64,000 nucleotides of DNA from Microstegium vimineum. Taxonomy: Eukaryota; Streptophyta; Magnoliopsida; Poales; Poaceae. The translations under genes were made by a program, and so were the position numbers. Numbering within the stretch: position 1 is the stretch's first letter; each line of letters opens with the position of its first letter. This document shows positions 11,752 through 23,411 of this stretch, in pieces. Below the pieces are notes generated by a model that worked only from the letters and a program-made list of their open reading frames with translations, made no database searches and was not told the origin of the DNA. Location: positions 26,715,862 to 26,779,861 of the forward strand of contig CM039137.1 of assembly GCA_022036555.1 (NCBI GenBank), in the 5' to 3' direction.

Positions 11752-11969
11752 AACTCCGTCCTGAAAAGAAAAAGAATGTAATTATAAAAGGCGTGCCGGT
11801 CAATGTAACTCATGTTTGACCAACTTTATATTAAATAATATTAGTATTTATGTCTATAAATAATTTTATTATAAAAATATATTATATAATCAATCTAATG
11901 GTACTTTTTTATATAAATTTAGTTAAAGTTCAAATTGTTTGACTTCTCGAGGACGGAACGGAGGGGAGA
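11752..11969. mobile_element. Decayed Stowaway-like MITE
   Basis: Left end ACTCCGTCCTGAAAAG, right end TTCTCGAGGACGGAACGGAGGGG. The right terminal region is duplicated just downstream (11951-12021), so the true right boundary is uncertain. Confidence 0.55.
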
Positions 11970-12021
11970 ATGGCATTCTGCCATGCTTTTGGGGACGGAA
12001 CGGAGGGGAGAATTGCATTCT
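11951..12021. repeat. Direct repeat of a 29-bp unit
   Basis: The segment beginning GGACGGAACGGAGGGGAGAA occurs at 11951-11979 and again at 11993-12021, with one difference (TGGCATTCT against TTGCATTCT). The unit includes the MITE end motif. Confidence 0.9.
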
Positions 12022-12162
12022 TTTAGGGACGGGGAAGTACTCGCCATTTCGTGCAAATGGCTAAGTTTATACATTTGGTTAAAATTAGACAAATTTATTT
12101 TTTTTCCCAGAAAGTTAAAAAGGTTGTTCTTACGCCATTTCGTGCATGCATCAAATGCCACC

Positions 12163-12236
12163 AACATTTTACAGTTCACAACGAGAGACCAGCAATTACA
12201 ACATTTTACAGTTCACAACGACAGACCAGCAATTAC
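12163..12236. repeat. Tandem 37-bp repeat, two copies
   Basis: The unit starting AACATTTTACAGTTCACAAC occurs at 12163-12199 and 12200-12236 with a single mismatch (GAGAGACC against GACAGACC). Confidence 0.95.
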
Positions 12237-12680
12237 AGTTACAGTCAAGAGACCCAGAGTCACAGTCACACACCACACACTCGGACTCCAAAAACAGAGC
12301 AGAGAGCACTGCTGCGTTTCCACGCGGGAGCCGTGCGGTTCAAGGCACCCGCGCAGAGAAAGCAGAGCCCGTGGGGCCCGCCACGCCACGCCCGCCATGG
12401 ACTCGCCGCCACAAGCAACCACTCACTGCTCCACGGCCCACTGGCCACTGCTCTAGCAGGTTACCAGCAGCAGTTAATAATAAATAAAATAATAGTTTTT
12501 TACTTCGAGATGCCGCGGGCCCGCTGCACGGCCGCCCACGCGTCTCCCGCCAGTTCCCGCCCCGAGCGCCCAAAACGGCGCGTCGCCCGCCAGTTCCCGC
12601 CACGAGCGCCAGGATCGGCGCCACGCCGCGGCAGGCCGAGAGGCCGGCCCGAGCACCGAGGGGTGCAAAAGGTAACGCCG

Positions 12681-13574
12681 TCATATCACGCTGACGGCAG
12701 CGCCGGCTGACGCCGTGAGGCCTGTCGCCGTCAGGAAGTCCTCGCCCTCCCACCACGGCAGGCAGTCGAACTCCGCCGCTGCCGCCGCCTTCCACGGCGC
12801 CGTCGCTGCGCCTAGGTCGCCGAGCTCACCAAGCCCAGAGTAGAGGAACTCGAACGCCGGCAGGGCGGGCGCGGCCGGCACCTCGTCAGCGGCGTAACGG
12901 AGAACGGAGGTCGGCGACTCGAATGGGCAGACCAGGGCGGCGGTGCCGTCCTCCGCCTGAGGATCCAGCGATGCGGGCGCCGCCGCCGGGGCCGAGGGGA
13001 GAACCCCTTCGTCCTCTTCCATGGCACCCTCCACCGTTTCCAGGGGGGCCTCCCGGCGAGGACGGAGCCTCATGGGCGACCGGGGGGAAGAAGGCGTCTC
13101 GGCGGGGAAGCTGGTGACCACGCGGGAGCCCTTGAGCCGGAGCGCGGCGTCGTCGTAGGCCGCGGCGGCCTCCTCAGCGGTGTCGAAGGTGCCGAGCCAC
13201 AGCCGCTTCCGCTGGCGCGGGTCGCGGATCTCCGCCGCGTACTTGCCCCACGGCCGGAGCCGCACGCCGGGGAAACGACGCCGGAACCCGGACCCCGAGG
13301 CGCGGCGTCGGACGAGCGCTGCCTGGGACGGCAGCGTCGGTTTCTTCGGGAGCAGCAGCGCCTGCGCCGCCCGCGTCGGAGCTGAGGCGGTGGCCTCCAA
13401 GTCGATGTGGATGACCTCCCGCACGCTCCGCTTGGCGCGCTCGTCCTCGTCGCCGGAGGAGTCGGTGTCCGTGGCGTCGGCGTCAACGAAGTAGACGCGG
13501 ACACGCTTCGGGCGGGGCAAGGGCGGCCCCGCGCGGCGGCTCCGGTCGAAGGTGAGGGAATCGGCAGAAGACAT
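12681..13574 (-). CDS. AP2/ERF transcription factor, cytokinin-response-factor type
   Basis: Single-exon gene of 297 aa. Residues about 24-43 (VRVYFVDADATDTDSSGDE) match the CRF/TEH region that defines group VI ERFs. The AP2/ERF DNA-binding domain lies at about 101-158, with GVRLRPWGKYAAEIRDP, the WLGTF core and the AYDDAALRLKG helix. The C-terminal half is rich in Ala, Pro and acidic residues and ends in a Trp-containing acidic stretch (PWWEGEDF), probably activating. Such factors are nuclear regulators of cytokinin and stress responses and bind GCC-like boxes. I chose MSSADSLTFD at 13574 because it matches the short N-terminus usual in the group; an in-frame ATG 39 bases upstream would add 13 residues. 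A TATA-like box lies about 500 bp upstream at 14076. Confidence 0.92.
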   Translation of the reverse strand: MSSADSLTFDRSRRAGPPLPRPKRVRVYFVDADATDTDSSGDEDERAKRSVREVIHIDLEATASAPTRAAQALLLPKKPTLPSQAALVRRRASGSGFRRRFPGVRLRPWGKYAAEIRDPRQRKRLWLGTFDTAEEAAAAYDDAALRLKGSRVVTSFPAETPSSPRSPMRLRPRREAPLETVEGAMEEDEGVLPSAPAAAPASLDPQAEDGTAALVCPFESPTSVLRYAADEVPAAPALPAFEFLYSGLGELGDLGAATAPWKAAAAAEFDCLPWWEGEDFLTATGLTASAGAAVSVI

Positions 13575-14075
13575 CGCAGATCCACCGCAGCTACTGCCAA
13601 ACCTCCTCCTCAAATCTCATCCACCAAGAACCTCCAAGAAATCCCCAAAAAGGTTCGCTCAATTCGAGCAACCTAGAACCAAAATCGGGCCCCGAAAAGC
13701 AAAACTTTCCGGGAGGCCAGCACGGAACTTTCGAAAATGAATAGATTCGGAGGCTTTGTAGTGGTTAACAACAGCAGATCTGCTACCGCTCCCAGTGAGC
13801 TAACGACAGCAGCACACTCTCCAAGTCAGAGACCGGTCAAACAAAAGCAAAGGCAGCCCAAGAATCCCCACCACCCAAAACCTCAAAATCGGAGATGAAA
13901 CCTATGAAATCGGGCTCGAGGATCCCTCCGTCGCGGCTACTCAGGACAGATCGCGGCGAGAAGCCAAACAACGCGAGCAATTTTGAGTATGACTCGAGGG
14001 TTTAAAGGGGGTTTGGCAGGGTGCTTAAGGGCGGGAAAGGGGGATAGGGGAGGAGAAAGAGCGCGCAGAAGCGGT

Positions 14076-14083
14076 CTATTTAT
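14076..14083 (-). promoter_or_regulatory. TATA-like box of the ERF gene
   Basis: Minus strand reads CCATAAATAGAC, a plausible TATA box about 500 bp upstream of the ERF start, which implies a 5' leader of roughly 470 bp. Confidence 0.5.
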
Positions 14084-14412
14084 GGCAGAGGTGGAAGCCA
14101 CTACGGCGGGAGCCCCCCCTCACTTGTCTTGTTGATCTTTATCACTCCTGGATCCTTGAGATTTTACCATTGTGCCCCGGGCGTGACTCCCCCTGCTCCA
14201 GCTGGATCTTGACTCTTGAGGGGGCACAGCACAGGACCAGATGCCTCGATATTTGGGGGCCGTCTGCATCCAGATAGCAAGATTTTTACTGTTCGGTCAA
14301 AAAAAAAAAACCGCAGAAGGGATTGTAGGGGATTCTAGTACCGTTTGGATGCTCGGAGATTTTAAGAATCTATATGCAAAATCTGTAGTAGTACGTTTTC
14401 TCCGCATGCCTC

Positions 14413-14656
14413 AAAAAGAATGATGTTATAGGATACGTACATGTTAAATTTTCTCAACTTTAACTAGGTTTATAAGAAATACGTGCAACATTTATATTTC
14501 CAAATAAATTTGTTAAAAAACTAGACTTAAAGATATTTTCGATGATACTAATTACTTAGAATAATTATTTATATATTTTAATATATAATTATCGATATTT
14601 TAAAAACGTTGACTTCTCAGGATGCGAGAATGACATCTATTTAGGGACCGACGGAG
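14413..14656. mobile_element. Stowaway-like MITE, left end eroded
   Basis: Right end GGGACCGACGGAG then TA. The interior (ATACGTGCAACATTTATATT, GATACTAATTACTTAGAATA, AAAAACGTTGACTTCTC) matches the element at 59340-59595 in inverted orientation. The left terminus lacks the canonical end. Confidence 0.7.
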
Positions 14657-14934
14657 TATGTCTCGTGATAAAACTGTCTGTAAAGTGTTTTAAGATTCTG
14701 ATTTTTTTTTTTGTTTGGATTATTAAAATTTCATCGCTCGTAGGTGAAAAAGGCAACCTTGCCGATATCCCCACTCCGCCTGGTATTATGGCCAAAACGA
14801 AAATTTCGTGTATAAGCACTGAAATGTTAAGTAGTGTTAAGCAAGTTGGAGTTACATCGAACGTGCCATTGTCCATGTACGCATACTATGCCTTTGCTCA
14901 AAAACTCTTCTTAGATTTATTTTGATAAACAAAT

Positions 14935-15140
14935 GACTTATTTAATTCATGAGCTGTAAAGCCATTAAGTGTCACATTAAATGTCACATGAGGTATTCGA
15001 ATATCCATGAGTGTTTCAAAAGATTCGTCTATGTAATTAGTAATTTTTTATCTACATTTAATACATTATACATATCTAAACATTTGATGTGATATAGCGT
15101 AATTTTTTTAAAAAAAAAAACTAGACAAAGCTAAAGTTGT
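14935..15140. mobile_element. Remnant of Tourist-like MITE family A
   Basis: Carries the family core in the same order as 1571-1842: AAAGATTCGTCT, AATTAGTAATTTTTTATCTACATTTAATAC and CATTTGATGTGAT. The terminal GGCC...GGCC ends are not recognisable. Confidence 0.55.
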
Positions 15141-15890
15141 TTTCTAAACATCTCTACCTTCAGATTTCCTTAGCCATTCATTCTCTTCCATACCCGTACA
15201 TGTTTCCAAACATGATGAAGAGTCCAATCCAAGATGAAATTAAAACAGTGTTTTCATGGTCTGTCACACTCTTCGTGCTCATAAAATTCGAGCAATATGT
15301 CCAAACATGGAGTAGAGTTCAATCTTAATGAACTGAAATATACAATCTTAAATAAATCTCTAAACCTCACATGCTCATACTAGTTAGAGCAGCACACGTC
15401 TAGACATCAGAATGCATATTGTGATCATCATTGAATGAATCTCTAAGCCACGAGTCGAGTGACTATGCAACAAACTATATATGTATATCCCCTTACAACG
15501 GTAAACATATTTGCTAGTAGATTCTGAAACCTACCAATGGACAGCAAAAGCCTGGAACACCTGATTTGGTGTGCCTTGTGAAAGTGCGGCTCCTTATATC
15601 AGTAAATTGATCTTTACAACTCTGCTAATCACAATCGAGCTGCCCAGTTGGGGGCAGCAGAAAAAATGGGCAACAATTTTCTCCGCAGGACGGTTGCTCA
15701 ATCAAAAGGCAACTCCTGTTTACATGAAAAATGGTGCTCCCGATCTATCTGCTCGTCAGAGCTCAGCAGGAACGGAAGCAGATTATGGTGATTTTGTGAG
15801 CAAATAGCCGGTTTGTGTTGGGGTAGACATGTTACATGATGCACGAAGTTGGTCAGATCTCATCATATATGCTTCCTCCAGCCTTTTTGG

Positions 15891-18800
15891 TTACAAGCTA
15901 ACAATTCTAGACAGCATGTACGCTTCCTCGAGCTCCCCGGCCAAACCATCGTTAGTTTCCTGCAGTCGATAGCAGATCTTAGTAAAGCAAAAGAAAAGCT
16001 CCATCTCAGGGCTAATTTAGATGAAAATGAGTGGGGAAGTATATATGATCTTGATCTCCTAGTTCTAAGCTAATAACAAATTTCATGGTATTAGTGTTTC
16101 TTGCTTGACATCAAGTATCATACCCGTAAATTCATCACATTGGTTCTTGTTATGTACTGGTCCAACGCACCATCCCCTCGGAGAATTTTAGCCCCACAAC
16201 CTGGCCTATCAACAGAACCAATCGCCTCCTCATCCACCACAACAGCATCTACTCGCTCGTTTCCTGTTTTTTCGTCTGGAATCTGCTTAACAGGAGATTC
16301 AGAATGCATGGTTCAACTTTGCATCTTGTTGTGTAACAGTTCAATAGGCCTACCTCATACATGGCCTCCAATAGAACAGTTTCCAAGATGGCTCTTAAAC
16401 CACGAGCACCAGTGCTTTTAGCTATCGCCTTCTTAGCTACCAATCTAAGTGCACCGTCAGTAAAGTGCAGCATAACCTGATGAACCAAAAAGTGTAATAT
16501 AAGATCAGAAATTGATTGATATACAAGATATGGTACAATAATAAGTTTTTCTGGGCTCACTTTGTTGAGGTTAAACATTTTCCTGTATTGTTTGGAAAGT
16601 GAATTCTTTGGTTCTGTCAGAACCTGAAAGCAGATAAAATCATTTATTGAGCTTCAGCATGCAAGAGACCTATTTTCATGAAAAACATGTAAAAATCTGC
16701 TTCTTAAGTAATTAGTTTTAAGGATCATTATAACAGCTGAACAAGCTACCTGAACGAGCTGACCTTCATTCAGAGCTGCCAAACTTACTAGAATGGGCAA
16801 ACGACCAATGAACTCTGGAATTAGACCATATCTAACAAGATCACCACTCTCAACCTGCCAATGCAATGGATTATCCAGTTAATGAGTATGCAAGGAACAA
16901 TTATTCAGACATGAAAGACTATATAGGATTGATGCAAAAGAAATCGACCATATGCTTACAGATTCTAACAAAGATGAGGTAACCATTGGACAGCTAGCTC
17001 CAGAACTTCTCATGTTCGTACGAACGGGTGCCCCAAATCCTATAGATGAATCTTGACGCCTGGTTTACGCCAAAAGCTATGGTTCAGTTTCTGTGTGAAT
17101 TTCTTTGGAATAACCTATCTACACATGAAATTTGCAGTACCTTTCAGAAACAGTCTTTTCCAAGTCCACAAAAGCACCACCACATATAAAAAGTATATCT
17201 GTCGTGTCTATCTGCAGTATCATGATTCATGAGATTCTGTTACAGGCATGTCGCACTGAAAACAGTGAAGTGCCATGATGGATTTACAATGCCCATAATA
17301 TCTAAGCAGATACAGAGTGGCAAACATATACTCCATCCGTCCTAAAAATACAAGGTATCCAAGTGATTTTTAGATGAAATAAGAATCCTGGCAAAAGACC
17401 ACCTTGCCCCTCACTAATTAGGATGGAGTAGTTCAGTTATTATTTTCCTTAATTAGTGAGTGCTTGTTTTGGGTGACGCAAAGTTTAAAAGGAATATCAA
17501 TATTTTCTACCATAAAAGACAAAGGAGAGAGGGGCTGAGGATACAGAATACTTGTATTTTGGTACAAATTTTGAACTTTGGATCCCTTATATTTTAAGAC
17601 GGAGGGAGTAGAATATTTATGCCTTGCACATTTTTAACACAATCACGTTGCTGTTATATGGTTGTCAAGAAATGCTTTTGAAGCAACACTTCCTCTGTTC
17701 ACTATGTACTCTAGTACAGAGTGCTTTTGACATAAACATTAAAGAATTTTTTTCATTCAATTGAATCCAAATTTGACCCATATAATATACAGTGCATGTA
17801 TTCACTAAGGACCATATAGAGTATGTAACCTGTATACTATCATTGCGAGAATTCTTGCGTGATCCTTTCTCAGGAATACTGACAACCTGCATTAGGAATA
17901 CGAATAAGTAGGCAACATACAGAGGATCACTACTGTAGTCTCTTAAAAGTCAGTTAAAGTAAATTAAAGATCCTTAAAACAGCAATCAAAGATAGCTTAT
18001 AAACTCCAAATTCTGCAGCCACAAAAGAAAAGGGAAATTGTAGTCACTTACAGTTCCTTCTAGAATTTTCAACAATGCTTGTTGAACACCTTCTCCAGAA
18101 ACATCTCTACTAACATTTGCACTCTCTGCCTGAAACGTGGTACTGTTTAGAAATTTTAAAACTAAATAAGCTACCAAAGAAAGCATTAAAAGAATCAGTA
18201 CCTTCTTTGTTATTTTATCTATTTCATCTATATACACTATCCCTTGTTGTGCAGCCTGAACATTATACTCAGCAGCCTGAACAAAATTTAGAATGTCACG
18301 AGGATCCTGGAATAGTTTTTTTTTCCCCTTCTTTTTCACTATTTGTGAATCTATATGAACAGATAAAAGGCAATTCAACAACTAGAGTAAATGCACATAA
18401 TAGCCAGCCACACTTACCACAAGTAATTTCTGCAGTATCGACTCTACATCCTCCCCTACATATCCAGCCTGCATAATGCAGCAAATTTTAGTTTTGGTTC
18501 CAACTCAAACTCACACATTCTAGTGTAACTACATACATCCAATTTCTCCATATAGCTTCAATACAATTAATATAGACACAGGTCCACAACGGCTGAATAT
18601 GATAAAAAGGAGGAACAGATGCAAATTATAAAGAAAAATGCCACCAGTTCCAGTATACAGATGCTTGATCAGAATTACTTTTCACTTAAGCTCAAAAGCT
18701 AGTGGTAACATAAGATGCTGAAGAATTGTGTGAAATGAGAAACTAAAATAGTGAAAGAGCACAAATAAAGTTAGCAGCAGTGCCATGTTTTGAGAATTTT

Positions 18801-21263
18801 CAGAAATAAGTTTAATGGATTTCAGTGGGGCTCTTCCAAGACATTCTAAAGAGAAAAAAAAAAGTTAGCAAGTCAGTAATGAACTTGCCTGCGTTAATGA
18901 TGTCGCATCAGCTATAACGAATGGTACATTTACAATACGTGCTAATGTTTTCGCTAGCAATGTTTTTCCTGTCAGCAGATAGGATGGAAAAAGATTTAAC
19001 TGTTAGCTCCAACTTATAGTAACTCTACATGTAAGGTATGAAAGACAATTTATAAAAAAAATAAAGGAATACAAACCTGAGCCAGTTGGGCCCATTAGGA
19101 GTACATTGCTTTTATCTATTTCTACAATATTTTGATCATCATGTCCAGCATAAGGAAGCCCAGAATTAGCAGCAGATCTGGATACAGCAGCAACACATAC
19201 ATGCGAGAAAAAAGAAGGTATGACATAGGAATCAGCAAATTAAATTTACATGCGGCCATATGAGTCACCCATTGCAAATGTGTAACAAAGCTTAGTAGCT
19301 TGTTTATGATATTGCAGATATATGTTTAAAAAAAGCAAAACTAAGGCAGGTAAGTTAAAGGACAGAGACTAACTCTTTCTGTACATTTGCATTATATATT
19401 CTCTTGTAATGGTTGTATACAGCTACAGATAGCACCTGCAAGGAAAAAGTATCTGTAATAAGCATGTGAAAACTATGGTTTGCTCTTAGAAAAAGGATCA
19501 TGGTGCATGAGCATTTCCGTATTTAACTCCACTCCATGATTGAAAAGGATGCATAGTCAGGAATCCTGCCTTAGCATCATGTGTCACCAAATTACTTTCT
19601 TTTCAAATAAAAACTAGTGCGAAATTGGTGACACATGTTGCTAATTGCCACCTACTCCCTGCCCTTTTTGGAGGTATCTTCGGGAAAAAACACACTAATA
19701 ACTCCTCCTAATTTAGTTCACTAATCCATAAGGACACAGATATCTCATACACAAAAAATAATCACATACTGTAATCGAGCTATTGATGTATCAATAAAGC
19801 CATCTAGTTTCCACGTTAATTTTCCACAACCAAGTCAACTACGGGAATCCACAGTAAACCACCACCAAAGTCCATCAATCAAGATGTGAAGTTACTATGT
19901 AACTTTTAACACCAGAAATTTGAAAAAAGGGCACAATGCCAATACTATCATAGGATGAAGAAACTTTGTTGGTTGCCTTGGGTGATGGTGAAGCATTTGC
20001 AAAATTCCATCATAGCTCATCAATTTTCTGGCAAGCCCAATCAGATATCCAAATCACATAATTCGAGCCATATTAGTTCAAAGGCGCACATTCCCTAATC
20101 TAGGGGTGTTTTGGTTTGCAGATTCACCTAGGAGTCAAGGCCAGGCAAGCACATCCAACCCCAGGTGTTCAAAATCGAACGCTCGACATCACTGCCTGGT
20201 CCGGACAAAATTTCCAGGGTCCGAAGCACACACACCCTATCTGCATGCTAATGAAACATTCTCAGTTTAATGCCAAGGCAGGAAATGCGATGCCTTCCAT
20301 GGTCACCTACCATTCTACTACAACAACCATCTCCATCTGTACCATCTGCACAACAACCAGAAACTTAATATTGGAACTTGGAAGCAGATTGGGATCCATT
20401 GAGTGTACTGATTCGCATTCACCCCTAACATCCCGAAATTCGCCAATTCAGAAGCAAAGAAACCGCACTGAGCTATACTATACAGCCTACGCTCCATAGC
20501 ATCGTTTCACTCAACTGAAATAAGTCACATTAACCAAAATTCGCAGCATTGTTAAAAGGGAAGGCAGAAGTGGAGACATACGGGACACCTTTTTTGCCTT
20601 GGCCTGGCCGATGACAAACTCATCAAGCCTCCGGCACATCTCCCGAGGGGTCGGCAGCTCATCGCCGAGGCTGGCTCCACCCCACCACTCCCTCTTAGGC
20701 GAAGCGCTAGTGCCCTCCCCTCCCGAGGATGAGTCCCCGCCGTTACCGTTACCGCCGCCGCCTCCTCCTCCTTCCTCCCTCTGTCTCCTCCGCAGCTTCC
20801 GTCGCGGGGGATTGTACGGCATCTGCATCGGGGGCGATTGCGGCAACGGGGGGAACTCGTCGGGCGGGCGCTCCGACAACATCCTCTTGATCCGATCGGC
20901 GAATCCTCCGCTCTCCGTGTCCTCGTCGTCGGCCCCTACGCCGCCGGGGATCTCGAGGAACGCGCCCCGCAGCGGGTCGATCCGCTGGGCGCGGAACAGG
21001 AACGCGCCCCGGCAGGCCGGGCACACGCCCGCCCCGTCGTGGTTGTGGTGCTGGGCGGCATCTATGGCCCCGGCAGAGGCCGGAGGCGGCGCCGGGAGCT
21101 GCTGGAGGGAGAATTGGACTGACATGTGGGCGTCGCAGCGCGGGCAGTTAGCCTCGGCCCGGATCCGGCTGCTGCTGCCGCTGCCGCCGCCGGAGCACCG
21201 CCGTACCGCCGAGGCGGCGAGCGGCACCGCTGCATCCCGAAGCTTCGTGAAGGTCCGGAACAT
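15891..21263 (-). CDS. CLPX: ClpX, ATP-dependent Clp protease ATP-binding subunit, mitochondrial type
   Basis: Fifteen exons, 1869 nt, 622 aa: 20589-21263, 19374-19435, 19077-19177, 18889-18968, 18418-18468, 18202-18276, 18052-18129, 17830-17886, 17141-17211, 16960-17059, 16750-16854, 16561-16623, 16354-16476, 16124-16282, 15891-15959. Every phase matches. The AAA+ unfoldase threads substrates into the ClpP chamber; plant ClpX is mitochondrial. The N-terminus (MFRTFTKLRDAAVPLAASAV) resembles a mitochondrial presequence. It is followed by two Cys pairs (CPRC, CPAC) of a zinc-binding region and a Gly-rich linker. The FVIGQ box, Walker A (GPTGSGKT, spanning an intron), Walker B (IVYIDEIDKI), an arginine-finger region (GLIPEFIGRLPI) and sensor 2 (STGARGLRAI) are all present. 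Intron 4 has a GC donor. A Stowaway element (17331-17608) sits in intron 8. The most 5' ATG gives the presequence. Confidence 0.96.
17331..17608. mobile_element. Stowaway-like MITE in ClpX intron 8
   Basis: Left end CTCCATCCGTCC, right end AAGACGGAGGGAG, TA on both sides, 278 bp. Lies entirely inside intron 8 of ClpX. Confidence 0.9.
18887..18888 (-). other. GC splice donor of ClpX intron 4
   Basis: Exon 4 ends ACGCAG and the intron begins GCAAGT instead of GT. The next exon begins GCTGGATATG (AGY of the conserved TQAGYVGED). Only this junction keeps the conserved reading, so it is a GC-AG intron. Confidence 0.85.
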
Positions 21264-21376
21264 GGCTAGGTAAGTGGGGGCGGAGAGCCGGAGAGGAGGA
21301 ACGACGACGATGCGGAGGTGGACGGATGGTGGAGATAGGGAGGAAAGAGGAAGTGGGAAGTGGGTGAAGGTTCCTG

Positions 21377-21385
21377 GTTTTATAC
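21377..21385 (-). promoter_or_regulatory. TATA-like box of ClpX
   Basis: Minus strand reads GTATAAAAC about 115 bp upstream of the ClpX start codon, a good match to a plant TATA box. Confidence 0.6.
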
Positions 21386-21524
21386 GACGGGAGGTAGTGG
21401 GAGACTGAGATTTGATTGGGGAATCTCCGGCCGTCGGATGGGGTGACGTGGAGGAATCCGGAGGCGTCGGCTCCTCACCAAACCGTCCTGCGGGCCGGAG
21501 CGGTTAACGGCGGGAGAGTGTCGC

Positions 21525-21548
21525 GGGGGGGGGGGGGGGGGGGGGGGG
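21525..21548. repeat. G24 homopolymer upstream of ClpX
   Basis: Twenty-four consecutive G on the plus strand (C on the ClpX coding strand), about 260 bp upstream of the ClpX ATG. It could fold as a G-quadruplex and its length in the assembly may be unreliable. Confidence 0.9.
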
Positions 21549-22190
21549 CGAAGGAAGGCCGACGTGTGGGGCCACCGGCTCACGGGAGAGATCCTCTGCC
21601 ATGTGGGGCACGTGACTGAGTGGGGCCAGCCATCGGCCGCTTGCACCAGATGCGGAGGAACCTTATCTGCCAGGGATGTGGGCATGCCTGCCGCATGGAT
21701 GGGGCCATGGGGGCTTCTGCGCTTGCGTACCCGCGAGGGTTGCGCGTCATCCTCATCGCTGGAGACGTGCCGTGCCGGGCTGCCGGCCGGGAAGGAAAGG
21801 AAAGAGTCATGCTCTGTGCATGCATGGCCTCTGATGTCTCGGGGCTCAGCAGCTGCTTGTTACGTACAAGCAAGCCTAGGAAGGAAAAAAAAACACTGAG
21901 GGCCTGTTTGGATAGGTTTTTCACGGGAATTTCAAAGGAATAGAATTTCAAAGGTGTTTTGCTGACATCATACAGCTGAAGTAGCTAGTGAGCGCCGAGC
22001 AGTCGCTCTCTTGAAACGGAATTCAGGGAGTGTGAGTGTGTTTAATGCCTAACACTGATCTGCATTCATGTGCAAGTGTCAACGTCGTGAACAGTACGAG
22101 TAAAGCGAAGTTTTCGCTTTCCGATGTGGAATGAATAGGAATAGGAACCAAGAAGCCGTAACCGAGCTGAGCCATTCATCATTACATATA

Positions 22191-22640
22191 GGCCCTTTTT
22201 GGATCACTCTAGCTCGGCTATAGAACTAGAGGTTAGAGTTAGTTTGTAAACTAGCTCAAACTAGCTTTAACGAGGAGGTGTTTGGATCCAAGGTTAGTTT
22301 GGGTTAATTTGATAATAAATTATTTTTATAAATCATTCAAATATATTCATGTGGGGATCTTATTTTAAAATATTTATTGTAACGAATTCAATGGTGTAAT
22401 TAGAATTTTATTTGGATGTTTAGTTTGTTAGTTAATATTTGTTTTTAGTTGCATATGAGGTGGGTTCCACATTCCACCACAACTACCTCAAACTAGCTCA
22501 AATAATCACCTCTTTGGGGAGCTAGTTTTCTAGGTGAGCTAGTTGTAACTAGCACAATCTAGTCCTCCTGTTTGGATACTTTTAGGCTAGTTGAGTGCAA
22601 ACTAGCTCAAACTAACTCTAACCCTAGGATTCAAACAGGG
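22191..22640. mobile_element. MITE with AACTAGCTCAAACTAG arms (450 bp)
   Basis: Left part GGCCCTTTTTGGATC, then GTAAACTAGCTCAAACTAGC; right part CAAACTAGCTCAAACTAAC, then CTAGGATTCAAACAGGG. The arms are inverted with respect to each other. Superfamily not assigned. Confidence 0.7.

Positions 22641-22641
<1 letters not shown>

Positions 22642-22690
<49 letters not shown>
22642..22690. repeat. (TA)n microsatellite at a MITE border
   Basis: An uninterrupted TA run that begins immediately after the right end of the MITE at 22191-22640. Confidence 0.95.
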
Positions 22691-22692
<2 letters not shown>

Positions 22693-23402
22693 CTTTTACC
22701 TTTTTTTATTTTGTTATATATAGATAGACTACACACTTGTATTCTTTTACATCACGTGCACGCACATGACATGAGAACTGGATCTCGATCCTCTGGGTCC
22801 AATCGCATGTTCGTAAACCTGGATTAAGAGACTGTATGTTAGACGACGTAGCACGCATCCACTTGGCCATTTTTTTGGTTGCGAGGAACATTAGCAGTTG
22901 GACCACATGACATGCATGAAGGGTTTTTCTTTTTTCTTTTTGGTAGGCGACTAGGCGAGAGTGTTGTGTTAAGTAGTGCAGGTTTTAGATGCCAAATGGG
23001 ATGGTTAGATATAAACTACTCATGGATTACTAAGAGCTGATATGGGATGATTTGTGGTTAGTGTTATGATTAGACTATGTTCAGCCTATTATTATCTCGT
23101 GATGGGATATTTTTAAATCCAATGATCCAAACACATGCTAATTAATCAATTAGCTAGATCGAGCATAAACAGCCAATGGGCACACAATATGTAGTCATGT
23201 GCCAAAGTGTACAATAAGACCGCCTAGTTGGCTTGAGCTAACTCATGAACAATTCGTTACACTCTTCTATTTTTATCAAATCTAAACTCCGTCAAAAGAC
23301 TTGACATGGATCTAATCTATGATGATATTCTGAGTGTCTGAGTTGATGGAGAACAACACTATTGCGTGTGTCGCACTTGGTGATCATTGGCTTGTTAATC
23401 CA

Positions 23403-23411
23403 TTAATTATA
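23403..23411. repeat. Left target-site duplication of the MULE (TTAATTATA)
   Basis: Nine bases TTAATTATA directly before the element, repeated exactly at 24692-24700. Confidence 0.92.

Larger units (their letters stand above)
10194..12680. other. Intergenic: MITE cluster and microsatellite
   Basis: No gene recognised. It contains the AT run 10629-10699, three Stowaway-like elements (10805-11062, 11318-11540, about 11752-11969), local tandem repeats at 11951-12021 and 12163-12236, and from about 12500 the GC-rich 3' flank of the ERF gene. Confidence 0.5.
14100..15560. other. Intergenic between ERF promoter and ClpX 3' end
   Basis: No gene seen. Contains a Stowaway-like element (about 14413-14656) and a remnant of Tourist-like family A (about 14935-15140). 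The rest is AT-rich and unrecognised. ClpX 3' UTR probably begins near 15560-15890. Confidence 0.5.

Noticed and set aside
20116..20499. 127-codon plus-strand frame inside ClpX intron 1
   Set aside because: Intronic, low-complexity, no homology that I can recognise.
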